Both the position numbers and the translations under genes were made by a program. Below the pieces are notes generated by a model. That model ran no database searches. It saw only the letters and a program-made list of their open reading frames with translations, and was not told the origin of the DNA. A stretch of 64,000 nt of DNA from Actinomycetes bacterium (GTDB lineage: Bacteria > Actinomycetota > Aquicultoria > UBA3085 > Oleimmundimicrobiaceae), in assembly GCA_030614255.1 (NCBI GenBank), contig JAUWKI010000003.1:28003-92002 (forward strand), read 5' to 3'. Below, in pieces: positions 10,300-19,581 of the stretch; position 1 is the first letter of the stretch; each line of letters opens with the position of its first letter.

Positions 10300-10336
10300 A
10301 TTTATATCGCTAAATAGGGTGGTACCGCGAAAGAAT

Positions 10337-10367
10337 CCTTTCGTCCCTTTGGGTGAAAGGTTTTTTT
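10337..10367 (+). terminator. T-box intrinsic terminator
   Basis: cctttcgtccctttgggtgaaagg followed by ttttttt. Confidence 0.85.
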
Positions 10368-10520
10368 GTTAGTTTTGTAAAGTACCAGTTTATCTGATGT
10401 ATATATTTTAAATGAAGCATTTTTATTAAATTTTAATTTGTTCATTTTTTTGCGCGCCTACTCGCTTACTCTCGCAGAGCGAAATCGCTATTTACCCTTC
10501 GGGCACGCGATTCCTGTCTG

Positions 10521-10542
10521 CCCTGCCTACCGGCAGGCAGGG
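10521..10542. repeat. GC-rich palindrome CCCTGCCTACCGGCAGGCAGGG
   Basis: Imperfect inverted repeat; related copies at about 14153, 19691, 23112, 26746 and 47511. Confidence 0.85.
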
Positions 10543-10912
10543 TGCCGCTTCTACTCGAGTTTCACTCGTTTAACGGTGTGCTCAGAGTCACTCCAAGCAA
10601 GAGCCACGAGATGTTTTAAAAGCCACAAAATCTATAAAGACTCTATTGGTTTTTCTAAGGGCTAAAGGCTGGGGGGGCTAATGGCTAGAGGCTGTTTTAA
10701 AAAGCTCTTTTGCTTTTCCTGGTGGCTGAAAGCTGGCAGCTGGAGGCTGAAAGCTATATTTTAATGATATAATATTCCAATCACTGGCTCTGACGATAAA
10801 ATTGAGACCAGATACTGATTAATGATTTAGCTAAAAAGTGAGACCAACTTGAGTTGGCAAGATATCGCTCGCATCGGGGCGGAAGTTTATACCAGTTTCT
10901 ATTGGAGGCAGT

Positions 10913-13375
10913 GTGGAAAAGTACGATTTTGCGCGGATTGAGAAAGAGTGGCAGAAAAAGTGGGAAGAATCGAAGATATATGAGGTCTCAGAAGATTCTG
11001 CGCAAAATAAAAAATATATCCTCGAGATGTTTCCATATCCTTCAGGGAACATCCATATGGGCCACGTAAGAAACTATTCCATCGGTGACGTCGTTGCCCG
11101 TTATAACAGGATGAGGGGCTACAATGTACTTCATCCAATTGGCTACGATGCTTTTGGCATGCCGGCTGAAAATGCGGCGATAGCCCACGGGGTTCATCCC
11201 AAGAAGTGGACTACCAAGAATATTGATATCATGCGAAATCAATTAAGAGGCCTGGGTTTGAGCTATAACTGGGATCGTGAAATCACAACCTGTGAGCCGG
11301 ATTATTATAAATGGGGCCAATGGTTGTTTCTGCAGTTCTACAAAAGAGACTTGGTATATCGCAAGAAAGCCAAGGTAAATTGGTGTAATTCTTGCGAAAC
11401 AGTTCTTGCTAATGAACAAGTTGAAGCGGGAGGTTGCTGGAGATGTGGTACTCCGGTTGAGCCGAAAGAGCTTGCGCAATGGTTCTTCAATATCACAAAT
11501 TATGCCGAACCCTTATTAAAAGATCTTGATAAACTCCCGGGTTGGCCTGAGCGGGTCAAGGTTATGCAGAAGAACTGGATTGGCAGAAGTGAAGGAGCTT
11601 GGGTTGATTTTTCATTGAAGGACGGTGAGACTGTCACCGTCTTTACAACGCGACCTGATACCCTTTTTGGCTGCACGTTTTTCTTGCTTGCTCCAGAGCA
11701 TGCTCTCGTTGATGAACTCATCAAAGACACTCCTTATAAAGACGAGGTTGTGAAGTTTAGAAAAAAAGTTGCCAAAGAGACCGAGATAGATAGAACATCT
11801 ACTGAAATTGAAAAGAATGGGTGCTTTACCGGAGCGTATATTATAAATCCCGTAAACAGAAAAAAGATACCGATTTGGGTAGCCGATTATATTCTCATGG
11901 AATACGGAACAGGAGCGGTCATGGCGGTTCCTGCCCATGATGAGAGAGATTTTGCTTTTGCCAAGAAATACAATCTTCCCATTGAGCCGGTTATCCAGCC
12001 GACAGGTGAAGATTTTAGTTTGGGTCTCAAAGAGGCGTATGTGAGCGAAGGAGTAATGATAAACTCCGGTCAGTTTACCAATATGCCCAGCAAAGAGGGA
12101 GCAAGAGCGGTAACCAAATGGTTAAAGAAGCAGGGTAAGGGCGATTTTGCGGTGAATTACCGCCTACGTGATTGGTTGATTTCTCGCCAGCGTTACTGGG
12201 GCAACCCAATACCTATAATTTATTGTGATGAGTGTGGTGTAGTTCCTGTTCCCGAAGAAGATTTACCGGTCGTATTGCCGGACGATGTGGAGATTACGGA
12301 AAAAGGCGGCTCTCCTTTAGCTAAACATGAGAGCTTTGTGAACACGACGTGTCCGAGATGCTCTAAGCCCGCCAAACGGGAGACCGATACTATGGATACC
12401 TTCACTTGCTCTTCGTGGTATTTCCTTCGTTATACAAGTCCTCATGAAGACAAAGGGCCCTTCAGTGTTGAGGCGGCTAATTACTGGATGCCTGTCGACC
12501 AGTATATCGGTGGCATCGAACATGCGATTATGCACCTGCTATACTCTCGTTTTTTTACTAAAGTTATGAAAGATATGGGTTTGTGCGATGTTGAGGAACC
12601 ATTTTCCAACTTGTTAACCCAAGGGATGGTTATAAAAGACGGGGCCAAGATGTCTAAATCTAAAGGCAATGTGGTTGATCCCAATGAGATAATCAAAACC
12701 TATGGAGCAGATACCGCAAGATTGTTTATCCTTTTTGCTTCACCTCCGGAAAAAGAACTCGAATGGAGTGATCAGGGAGTTCAGGGCTCTTACAGGTTTT
12801 TAAACAGGGTTTGGAGAATCGTTAAAAAGAATATAGAAGCTTCAAAAACGGATAGAAAATCCAAGTTGGATGAGGTTGACAGAGAACTCCAGAGGGTAAT
12901 TCATCGAACGGTAAAGAAAGTTACAATCGATATCGAGCGCTTCAATTTAAACACAGCCATAAGCGCGACAATGGAACTCGTAAATGCCAATCATAAATAT
13001 TATGATGATAAAAATGAAGTAGAAGTAAATTCGGAGATATTAGCCGAGGCCAACGAAAAGTTGCTACTCACTCTCGCTCCTTTCGCTCCCCATATCACCG
13101 AAGAGCTATGGAAAATGACGGGAAAGACGGAGAGTGTTCATCGTGCCAATTGGCCGGTTTTTGATGAGAAGCTTGCAAAAGCTGAAGAGATAGCTCTCAT
13201 TGTCCAGGTTAATGGTAAGGTGAGGGACAAGATAACGGTCTCTGCAGATATAGGAGAGGAAGAGATGAAAGAAGTCGCGCTTTCCAGTGAAAGACTGAGG
13301 CAGTTTACTAAGGGGAAGGAAATTGTTAAAGTGATAGTTATTCCAAAAAAACTTGTCAACGTGGTTGTGAGGTAA
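10913..13375 (+). CDS. leuS: Leucyl-tRNA synthetase
   Basis: [34 protein letters not shown]. Confidence 0.97.
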   Translation: MEKYDFARIEKEWQKKWEESKIYEVSEDSAQNKKYILEMFPYPSGNIHMGHVRNYSIGDVVARYNRMRGYNVLHPIGYDAFGMPAENAAIAHGVHPKKWTTKNIDIMRNQLRGLGLSYNWDREITTCEPDYYKWGQWLFLQFYKRDLVYRKKAKVNWCNSCETVLANEQVEAGGCWRCGTPVEPKELAQWFFNITNYAEPLLKDLDKLPGWPERVKVMQKNWIGRSEGAWVDFSLKDGETVTVFTTRPDTLFGCTFFLLAPEHALVDELIKDTPYKDEVVKFRKKVAKETEIDRTSTEIEKNGCFTGAYIINPVNRKKIPIWVADYILMEYGTGAVMAVPAHDERDFAFAKKYNLPIEPVIQPTGEDFSLGLKEAYVSEGVMINSGQFTNMPSKEGARAVTKWLKKQGKGDFAVNYRLRDWLISRQRYWGNPIPIIYCDECGVVPVPEEDLPVVLPDDVEITEKGGSPLAKHESFVNTTCPRCSKPAKRETDTMDTFTCSSWYFLRYTSPHEDKGPFSVEAANYWMPVDQYIGGIEHAIMHLLYSRFFTKVMKDMGLCDVEEPFSNLLTQGMVIKDGAKMSKSKGNVVDPNEIIKTYGADTARLFILFASPPEKELEWSDQGVQGSYRFLNRVWRIVKKNIEASKTDRKSKLDEVDRELQRVIHRTVKKVTIDIERFNLNTAISATMELVNANHKYYDDKNEVEVNSEILAEANEKLLLTLAPFAPHITEELWKMTGKTESVHRANWPVFDEKLAKAEEIALIVQVNGKVRDKITVSADIGEEEMKEVALSSERLRQFTKGKEIVKVIVIPKKLVNVVVR

Positions 13376-13377
13376 TA

Positions 13378-13980
13378 GTGGAGGGAGAAAAAGAGATAGT
13401 TGAAAAGGAACAGTTGCTCAAGGATGAAGTTTCAGTACAGCCCTGTACCGAGAATCAGGAGTTAAGAAGTAACCCGTTTGTGGTCTTTATTAAAGAGACT
13501 GTTTTTATCATTGTTGCAGCTCTTATCTTTTCATTTATAATACGTTTCTTTGTCGTTGAGGCCTTTACCATCCAACAACACTCTATGGACCCGACGCTCC
13601 ATGACGGCGACAGAGTTCTCGTTAGCAAATTCATCTATCGCTTATCGGATATTGATTATGGTGACATCATAATTCTCGAGTCTCCCATGAATGAGACGGA
13701 TTTCGTAAAAAGAGTTATTGCTACCGAAGGGGAGACGGTAGAGTTTAAAGAGGGCGATTTGCTTATCGATGGAGAGTATATTGATGAATCATATGTGAAG
13801 AAACATGATTCGAATAGCTCGGGACCGCTTGAGATATCCGAAGATGAAATCTTTGTTGCCGGTGATAACCGCGCTAACAGCTTTGACAGCCGTATTTTTG
13901 GGCCGATCTTAGAAGATGATGTGGTGGGGAAGGTGTTCTTCATCTATTGGCCGGTGGATAGAATAGGATATATAAACTAG
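13378..13980 (+). CDS. lepB: Signal peptidase I
   Basis: QQHSMDPTLHDGDRVLVSKF, FVKRVIATEGE, GDNRANSFDSR. Confidence 0.93.
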   Translation: MEGEKEIVEKEQLLKDEVSVQPCTENQELRSNPFVVFIKETVFIIVAALIFSFIIRFFVVEAFTIQQHSMDPTLHDGDRVLVSKFIYRLSDIDYGDIIILESPMNETDFVKRVIATEGETVEFKEGDLLIDGEYIDESYVKKHDSNSSGPLEISEDEIFVAGDNRANSFDSRIFGPILEDDVVGKVFFIYWPVDRIGYIN

Positions 13981-14089
13981 TTTCCAAATTTGGAAGCTAG
14001 TTTTGTTTGACCGTTTATTTTTTTCTACTTGTTTTTCCTCGACTTTTACGGCTACTCTCTTTTCATAATTTCTGTTTTTAATTATTTTT

Positions 14090-14296
14090 GTGGGTTGCTC
14101 TCGACTCTTGATTCGAGCATTTCTCCTCCTTGCTTCACTTCTCGGCGGCGACCTGCCTGCCTGCCGGTAGGCAGGCAGAACTCACCCCGATAAATCGGGG
14201 CTCAAACAGCTTCGGTCGAAACCCCGCCTCGTCGATTGCTCGTCGGCGCTCTCATATGCCTGCCCGCCTCTGGAGGGTCGCCAACGAACAACCCAC
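14090..14296. repeat. MITE-like element copy (TIR GTGGGTTGCTC...GAACAACCCAC)
   Basis: Near-inverted 11-bp ends, internal CTGCCTGCCTGCCGGTAGGCAGGCAG palindrome at 14153-14178. Confidence 0.6.
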
Positions 14297-14829
14297 CCGG
14301 GTTTTAAAACCAAAAGACAGCTTCGGCTTATTTCCTGAACAACCTATTTTTACGCCTAAAAATGACCCCTCGTTTCACTCCCCTTTGTTCCTCCAGGGCC
14401 TGTGGCGGGGTCATCCCGGAACAGAGTGAGGGATGATATGGCGATTAAAAAAGTGTGCTCATATATCTGCTCGACAGAGCGTAGTTGTAGGTGGGTCGCC
14501 AATGAACAACCTACCCGGATTTTAAAAAAACCAACAACAAGCTTTTATTTTGATTTTCCTGGAAGCTGATAGCTGAAGTCTGGCGACTGATTTTAAATGA
14601 TATGGCGATTGTCATTTTTAATTTTTTATTTCCAAGCACAACAAGCAAAGTAATTTGTTGGTTTGGAAAGATTTCCTTAGTTAATTAAGTCTGCTACTCA
14701 ATTGATAAAACTTTCTCTTATAAATATTGAGTTATTCATATCAGTATCCTCGTTTTCTTGCTATTTGCATTGGGACAGGCCCCAAAAGCAATATGGCGGT
14801 TTAATTTGTATTCATTTGCTGGCCTCCTC

Positions 14830-14857
14830 ATTTCCGAATTATCGATAATTCGGAAAT
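14830..14857. repeat. Perfect 28-bp palindrome
   Basis: ATTTCCGAATTATCGATAATTCGGAAAT. Confidence 0.95.
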
Positions 14858-15042
14858 AGTTTGAGATGAAACCCGAAGGGCTAAAAAATAAAGCATGAAG
14901 GAGTCTTTGGTTTTTTGTTGAATTATCTACATACAGTTAAATGCAATGGACTAAATACACTTCACACTTCAGTTGCAGTATACATTCTCTCAAAATTCCA
15001 ACCAGCCAATAATAAATATCTATGGTTTAAGGAGGGATTAAA

Positions 15043-15450
15043 ATGAGGAAAATTCGGAAATGGCTTAATTCTTCATCTTTTTTAAGCATAGTTGTAATAA
15101 TTATTGGGGTAATATTTTTATTTGGTATTTTAGGTTGCGAGTTCACCTCACAAAAAGAAACACTTCCTTATGCTGAAGAGAAAATTGAATCTACGCAAAA
15201 TGAAACGACACCGGTCGAAGAACCAAAAAAAGAAGCAACTGCTAACGGGGAAGCCGATACAGAAGTAATCCCAAAGGAATCAGAACAACCTCTGGAGTCA
15301 CCAATTGAACAGCCTAAAGAAGAGAAGAAAGAAATTACCGTCTACATAACTAAAACTGGAGAGTGCTATCATAGCGCAGGCTGTCAATATCTTAGACAAA
15401 GCTGTATCCCAATAGGTTTGGAAGCTGCCAAACCTAATTATAGGCCATGA
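15043..15450 (+). CDS. Lipoprotein with C-terminal Cys-rich YHxxGCxYL domain; in-frame TGA at 15448 (frame continues to TAA 15474)
   Basis: Lipobox FGILGC; VYITKTGECYHSAGCQYLRQSCIPIGLEAAKPNYRP-TGA-SRCNPPL-stop. Confidence 0.75.
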   Translation: MRKIRKWLNSSSFLSIVVIIIGVIFLFGILGCEFTSQKETLPYAEEKIESTQNETTPVEEPKKEATANGEADTEVIPKESEQPLESPIEQPKEEKKEITVYITKTGECYHSAGCQYLRQSCIPIGLEAAKPNYRP

Positions 15451-15518
15451 AGCCGTTGCAATCCTCCGCTGTAAGCGGATAATGTTTATAAAAATTTTTA
15501 GGGGGGGGGGTGAGATTA

Positions 15519-15656
15519 ATGCCAACAACAGGCGAGAAACCAGGAATTGGTAGATATGTTTGCTTGAGTTGTGGACAGGTTGTTCACTTAGATGATAATG
15601 ACGATACTTTGCCACCATGTCCACGCTGCAATGGAACTAAATTTAAAAAAGATTAA
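15519..15656 (+). CDS. Small zinc-ribbon protein (45 aa)
   Basis: MPTTGEKPGIGRYVCLSCGQVVHLDDNDDTLPPCPRCNGTKFKKD; two CxxC knuckles; G-rich SD just upstream; below the ORF-track length cutoff. Confidence 0.8.
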   Translation: MPTTGEKPGIGRYVCLSCGQVVHLDDNDDTLPPCPRCNGTKFKKD

Positions 15657-15860
15657 TTAAACGCCTTTGCTTCGCCATTCACTGTCAGTTGGTAGCTGAA
15701 AGTTAGAGATTGACAATTGATTACACTTTTGATTCCCTCGACTACCGATTCCCAACTCCTAACTAAATGCAGGACAAAAGTATGTTTTGTTGAAATTTTA
15801 AAAATATGTCTAGTCATTAAACTTTTTTAAACAGATTAAATTAGGAGGTTATAGTCGAGA

Positions 15861-16988
15861 ATGAAGTCATTTACAATTAGTTTTGGCGGGTGGGAACGTT
15901 GTGGGCACCCTGATTTCCAGTGTTTTTTTCGAGTTAAAAGAGGAGAATTGAATTTCCCAATTTCAATTACTTTACAAGGGGTATGTGTTATGGCTCTCAA
16001 TCTTAGCAAAGAGGAAGTTAAGGAATTGCTTCCAAAAATTGGACTTGAGTGTATTTTACGCAAGATAGCTGGGGGTGACTATCCTGACATAAGTACTAAT
16101 GGATTCCAAAATATTCTTATAGATTCACCTGAACAGCTTGACTCATACATCAATAAATACTCAAAAAAGAATTGTAAATTTCAAAGTGAAGAGACAAGGG
16201 GGTTGATGTGTAATGCTCATCCTATTACAGATGAGTTAGATGGGATGACTTCAAGGATATTGTGTCAGAAGTGTTTATTACCAGATTCGCGTACTCTGTG
16301 TTCTTATCTTGTGCACCCTCAGGTTGTTGGATCCAAATCACAAAAAAAATTGGAACGTCTCATATCTTGGGCCATTTGTGAAAAAGGTGTAGATGCGGGC
16401 AATACTTCGAAGTGTGTTCCTGGCGGCAATGATTGTTGGGAGTTTGTTTATGAACCACCTGAACTCATCTATGAAGTACCTTTAGATCTTCCAGATAGAG
16501 TAGCAGACGAAATGGATTTTATAAATCTTGTGTTTAAGGATGTTTGTAACAAAAGAGTTGTTAAACTGAGTCAGGCACGTTCTGTTGCGGGGCTGTATGG
16601 TGATTGTAAGAGCGAAGAGGATTTTATGCACAAGGTAGCAGTCATTTCAGATATAATATCAAATACTTCTGTAAAATCTTTTTTGTCAAAAGAAAGAATC
16701 AGTGATTTGGAAACAAACAAGAGGACAGGTTCTATAAATGAATTGGAAGCATTCTTAAGTGAACGGTTTCCAGGATTTGAAGAAAGTATTGTTTTAAATC
16801 TTCGCAACATCCAAAAAATTAGAAATAGTTTTCCAATCCATTCTCGTTCTATGAACTTGATAAACAGCTTTAATGAACTTTATATTGAATACCCACCATT
16901 GAACTGGAACGATGCTTACCTGAAAGTTTTATTTTCTTTTTGGCAAAGTTTTCGGGAATTAAGAAGACTTATGCAAGGCCGTAAGTAG
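15861..16988 (+). CDS. Uncharacterised protein, Cys-rich centre, HEPN-like RxxxxxH motif near C-terminus
   Basis: CQKCLLPDSRTLC; RNIQKIRNSFPIHSRS; alternative start ATG 15990; located directly before a DpnI homologue. Confidence 0.6.
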   Translation: MKSFTISFGGWERCGHPDFQCFFRVKRGELNFPISITLQGVCVMALNLSKEEVKELLPKIGLECILRKIAGGDYPDISTNGFQNILIDSPEQLDSYINKYSKKNCKFQSEETRGLMCNAHPITDELDGMTSRILCQKCLLPDSRTLCSYLVHPQVVGSKSQKKLERLISWAICEKGVDAGNTSKCVPGGNDCWEFVYEPPELIYEVPLDLPDRVADEMDFINLVFKDVCNKRVVKLSQARSVAGLYGDCKSEEDFMHKVAVISDIISNTSVKSFLSKERISDLETNKRTGSINELEAFLSERFPGFEESIVLNLRNIQKIRNSFPIHSRSMNLINSFNELYIEYPPLNWNDAYLKVLFSFWQSFRELRRLMQGRK

Positions 16989-17086
16989 GTCTTTTCGGAA
17001 TCACACTGATTAATGGATTTTTCTAACAAACTGAGGACAAGAGTACTTCTTGTTAAACCTTAGGGCGTGGGAATGGAGATGTAAAT

Positions 17087-17860
17087 ATGAACCTGACAAT
17101 GTATAAACGGGAAGTTTTCGAAAACTATATAAGCAATTCACAAATTGCCCGTGTATTGTCTGAGAATTGGTTTTCTTCGGAAATGTATTGTCCTTGTTGT
17201 TTAAATGAAGAATTAAATCCTCATTCCGCTAACACCAAAGTAGCTGATTTTTTTTGCGAAAGATGTGGGAACGAATTTCAGTTAAAAAGCTCTAAAAAAA
17301 ATTTTGGAAAAAGGGTTGTCGATGGCGAATTTTATACCATGATTAATTTTATTCAAGACAATAAAACCCCAAATTTTTTTCTGATGAGTTACTCGTCAGA
17401 TGATTGGACAGTTAAAGATTTAGTTTTGGTTCCAAGATTCTTCATATCACCCTCAATCATAGAAAAGAGGAACCCTCTCTCCGCCAATGCCAGAAGGGCG
17501 GGGTGGACAGGATGTAATCTTTTAATCGATAGAATCCCCAAAGAAGGCAGAATTGGGATAGTGAAAAATCAAGAGATGGTTGATAAATTAAAGGTTAATA
17601 AAGTTTGGAGAAAAATGTCTTTCTTGGGTAACAGGAAACCGGACTTAAGAGGTTGGACTTCTGATGTATTGAAATGCGTAGAAGAATTGAAAAAGAGGGA
17701 GTTCGAGCTCAGTGAATTATATAAATATGAGAACTATCTTGAAGAACTGCATCCAAGTAACCGACATATTAAAGCAAAAATTAGGCAACAATTACAAATT
17801 CTTAGAGATAATAATGTTATTAAGTTCGAATCGCCCGGAAGATATTCTTTGATTGATTAA
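17087..17860 (+). CDS. DpnI-like methyl-directed (Gm6ATC) restriction endonuclease
   Basis: SNSQIARVLSENWF...YCPCC...VADFFCERCGNEFQLKSSKKNF...NARRAGWTGCNLLIDRIPKEGRIGIV...HIKAKIRQQLQILRDNNVIKF; matches the DpnI PD-(D/E)XK core, zinc knuckles and winged-helix tail. Confidence 0.93.
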   Translation: MNLTMYKREVFENYISNSQIARVLSENWFSSEMYCPCCLNEELNPHSANTKVADFFCERCGNEFQLKSSKKNFGKRVVDGEFYTMINFIQDNKTPNFFLMSYSSDDWTVKDLVLVPRFFISPSIIEKRNPLSANARRAGWTGCNLLIDRIPKEGRIGIVKNQEMVDKLKVNKVWRKMSFLGNRKPDLRGWTSDVLKCVEELKKREFELSELYKYENYLEELHPSNRHIKAKIRQQLQILRDNNVIKFESPGRYSLID

Positions 17861-17895
17861 GCTATTTAGAATTTAAAGTTGGAAGGAGCTGAATA

Positions 17896-18108
17896 ATGGA
17901 ACAATATATAGGTATCGAAATCGGAGATTCTGCATATACAGAATTTATGATGAAGGATGGGGAGTTTAAGCAGACCGAAGACGGCGTTTTTTTAGGCAGG
18001 GTTACTGCGAGGAACAAACAAGAAGCTTTGGAGAAAATCAAATGCCTTGGGTGGAACAAAAACAGAGTTTTTGATGAAGTTATAATTGAAGAAATTTGTC
18101 TTAGATAG
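17896..18108 (+). CDS. Small protein downstream of the DpnI homologue, function unknown
   Basis: 70 aa ORF with SD GGAAGGAG; position resembles dpnD in the pneumococcal DpnI operon. Confidence 0.55.
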   Translation: MEQYIGIEIGDSAYTEFMMKDGEFKQTEDGVFLGRVTARNKQEALEKIKCLGWNKNRVFDEVIIEEICLR

Positions 18109-18324
18109 CAGATAACTTTTTATACACTCTACCCGTCGTTACCCTATACCCTTATTTTGATAGTGGCTGGTAGCTAGTTTTTGACACCCGACCAATGATT
18201 TGCCCCTGTTATTTCTATGTTGGTTTCAAGCTCTCGGAAAAGAATCCCTCTTGTTTTTTGCTCATCTACAAGGTTAATCTATAATTAACTAAACTTATCT
18301 TTATAAATTGTCAAAAGGAGCACT

Positions 18325-18864
18325 ATGCTAAGTGTTGAGAATACTGTCTTAATTGTAATCGATGTTCAGGAAAAGCTCGCGAAAGCGATGTATGAGAGAG
18401 AAAATCTCATTGAGAATCTTCAGAAGCTTATCAAAGGGATTAAGGTATTGGAAATCCCCATTATCTGGCTTGAGCAAAATCCTCAAGGGTTAGGGCCGAC
18501 TTTGCCTGAAGTCGCCCAGCTTCTTTCTGACCTTGAGCCTATAAGTAAATTTAGCTTTAGTTGCTGCGCAAGTGAGCGTTTTATGAAAGAAATGAAAACC
18601 TTGAAACGCAATCATGTTTTATTGGCGGGCATTGAGACTCATGTTTGTGTTTATCAAACCGCTAAAGACCTGGTTAAATTGGGATACAAAGGGCAAGTTG
18701 TTGCCGATACTGTTTCTTCAAGAACGGCTGAGAATAAACAGATTGGTTTGGAACGGATAAAGGAAGTGGGCGGGAGTTTAACAAGCACAGAGACTGCGTT
18801 ATTTGAACTGTTAAAGGTTGCCGAGGGCCCAAAATTTAAAAAAATCCTTAAAATAGTTAAGTAG
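18325..18864 (+). CDS. Isochorismatase-like cysteine hydrolase
   Basis: VLIVIDVQEKLAKAM, LAGIETHVCVYQTAKDLVKLGYKGQVVADTVSSR. Confidence 0.92.
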   Translation: MLSVENTVLIVIDVQEKLAKAMYERENLIENLQKLIKGIKVLEIPIIWLEQNPQGLGPTLPEVAQLLSDLEPISKFSFSCCASERFMKEMKTLKRNHVLLAGIETHVCVYQTAKDLVKLGYKGQVVADTVSSRTAENKQIGLERIKEVGGSLTSTETALFELLKVAEGPKFKKILKIVK

Positions 18865-18989
18865 TCTGTTGGGTGATTGATTTTATGGTTATTTTTAGAA
18901 ATTCCCAATGTTGGTTTTATTGATTCATACACATAATTATGGTATATTGTGTGTATCTGATATAGAAGCTGTGTTTTGAGGTGAGCGGA

Positions 18990-19196
18990 ATGAGAACAAA
19001 TATAGTTTTGAACGATAAATTGGTAAAAGAAGGTTTAAAACTGACGAAGCTTAAAACCAAAAAAGACCTGGTTGATGTGGCTTTGAAAGAATTGGTTGAA
19101 AGAAGAAAGCGTAAGAGAATTTTGAAACTTGAAGGAAAGATTGCTTGGGAAGGGAATCTGGAAGAGCTAAGGGGCACTCGTTTTGATATTGATTGA
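18990..19196 (+). CDS. vapB: VapB-type antitoxin
   Basis: MRTNIVLNDKLVKEGLKLTKLKTKKDLVDVALKELVERRKR; overlaps the PIN toxin gene. Confidence 0.85.
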   Translation: MRTNIVLNDKLVKEGLKLTKLKTKKDLVDVALKELVERRKRKRILKLEGKIAWEGNLEELRGTRFDID

Positions 19197-19581
19197 TACC
19201 TCGGTCTGGATAGATTTTTTCAGAGGTGCAGACACACTTCATAGGGTTGCTATGCACAAGTTAATTGAGGAAGACGACATCTGTCTCGCCGACATTATCG
19301 TTGCTGAAATTTTACAGGGCATTAAATCAGATAAGGATTTTAAGGTTGTAAAATCTCGTCTTTTAGAGTTTCCGATTTATTCCTTAAAGGACGTTCATTC
19401 CTATATCCAATCTGCCCAAATTTATCGAGCTTGCAGAAGAAGAGGACTTACAATAAGAAAGTTAGTAGATTGTTTCATTGCTCAAATTGCCATTGAAAAC
19501 GAACTTGCACTTTTCCACAATGATAAAGATTTCGACTCAATTGCTAAAACAATTAAAGAACTGCAAATCTATAGACTTTAA
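19183..19581 (+). CDS. vapC: VapC-type PIN-domain ribonuclease toxin
   Basis: MILIDTSVWIDFFRG, VAEILQGI, FHNDKDFDSIA. Confidence 0.92.
   Translation: MILIDTSVWIDFFRGADTLHRVAMHKLIEEDDICLADIIVAEILQGIKSDKDFKVVKSRLLEFPIYSLKDVHSYIQSAQIYRACRRRGLTIRKLVDCFIAQIAIENELALFHNDKDFDSIAKTIKELQIYRL

Larger units (their letters stand above)
10050..10367 (+). ncRNA. T-box riboswitch leader containing an embedded tRNA gene
   Basis: Stem I elements AGTAGAC...AGAGAGTTGGGATGGTGGAAACC...GTCGAA; T-box AGGGTGGTACCGCG (10316-10329); CGTCCCT antiterminator 3' arm; terminator CCTTTCGTCCCTTTGGGTGAAAGG-T7. Confidence 0.88.

Noticed and set aside
14130-14429. 99-aa ORF in 14-kb spacer (also 10438-10665, 26527-26724, 26673-26864)
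   Set aside because: These ORFs lie inside repeat/MITE-like elements, with palindromes translated as protein (e.g. PAGRQ); no SD or recognisable domain.
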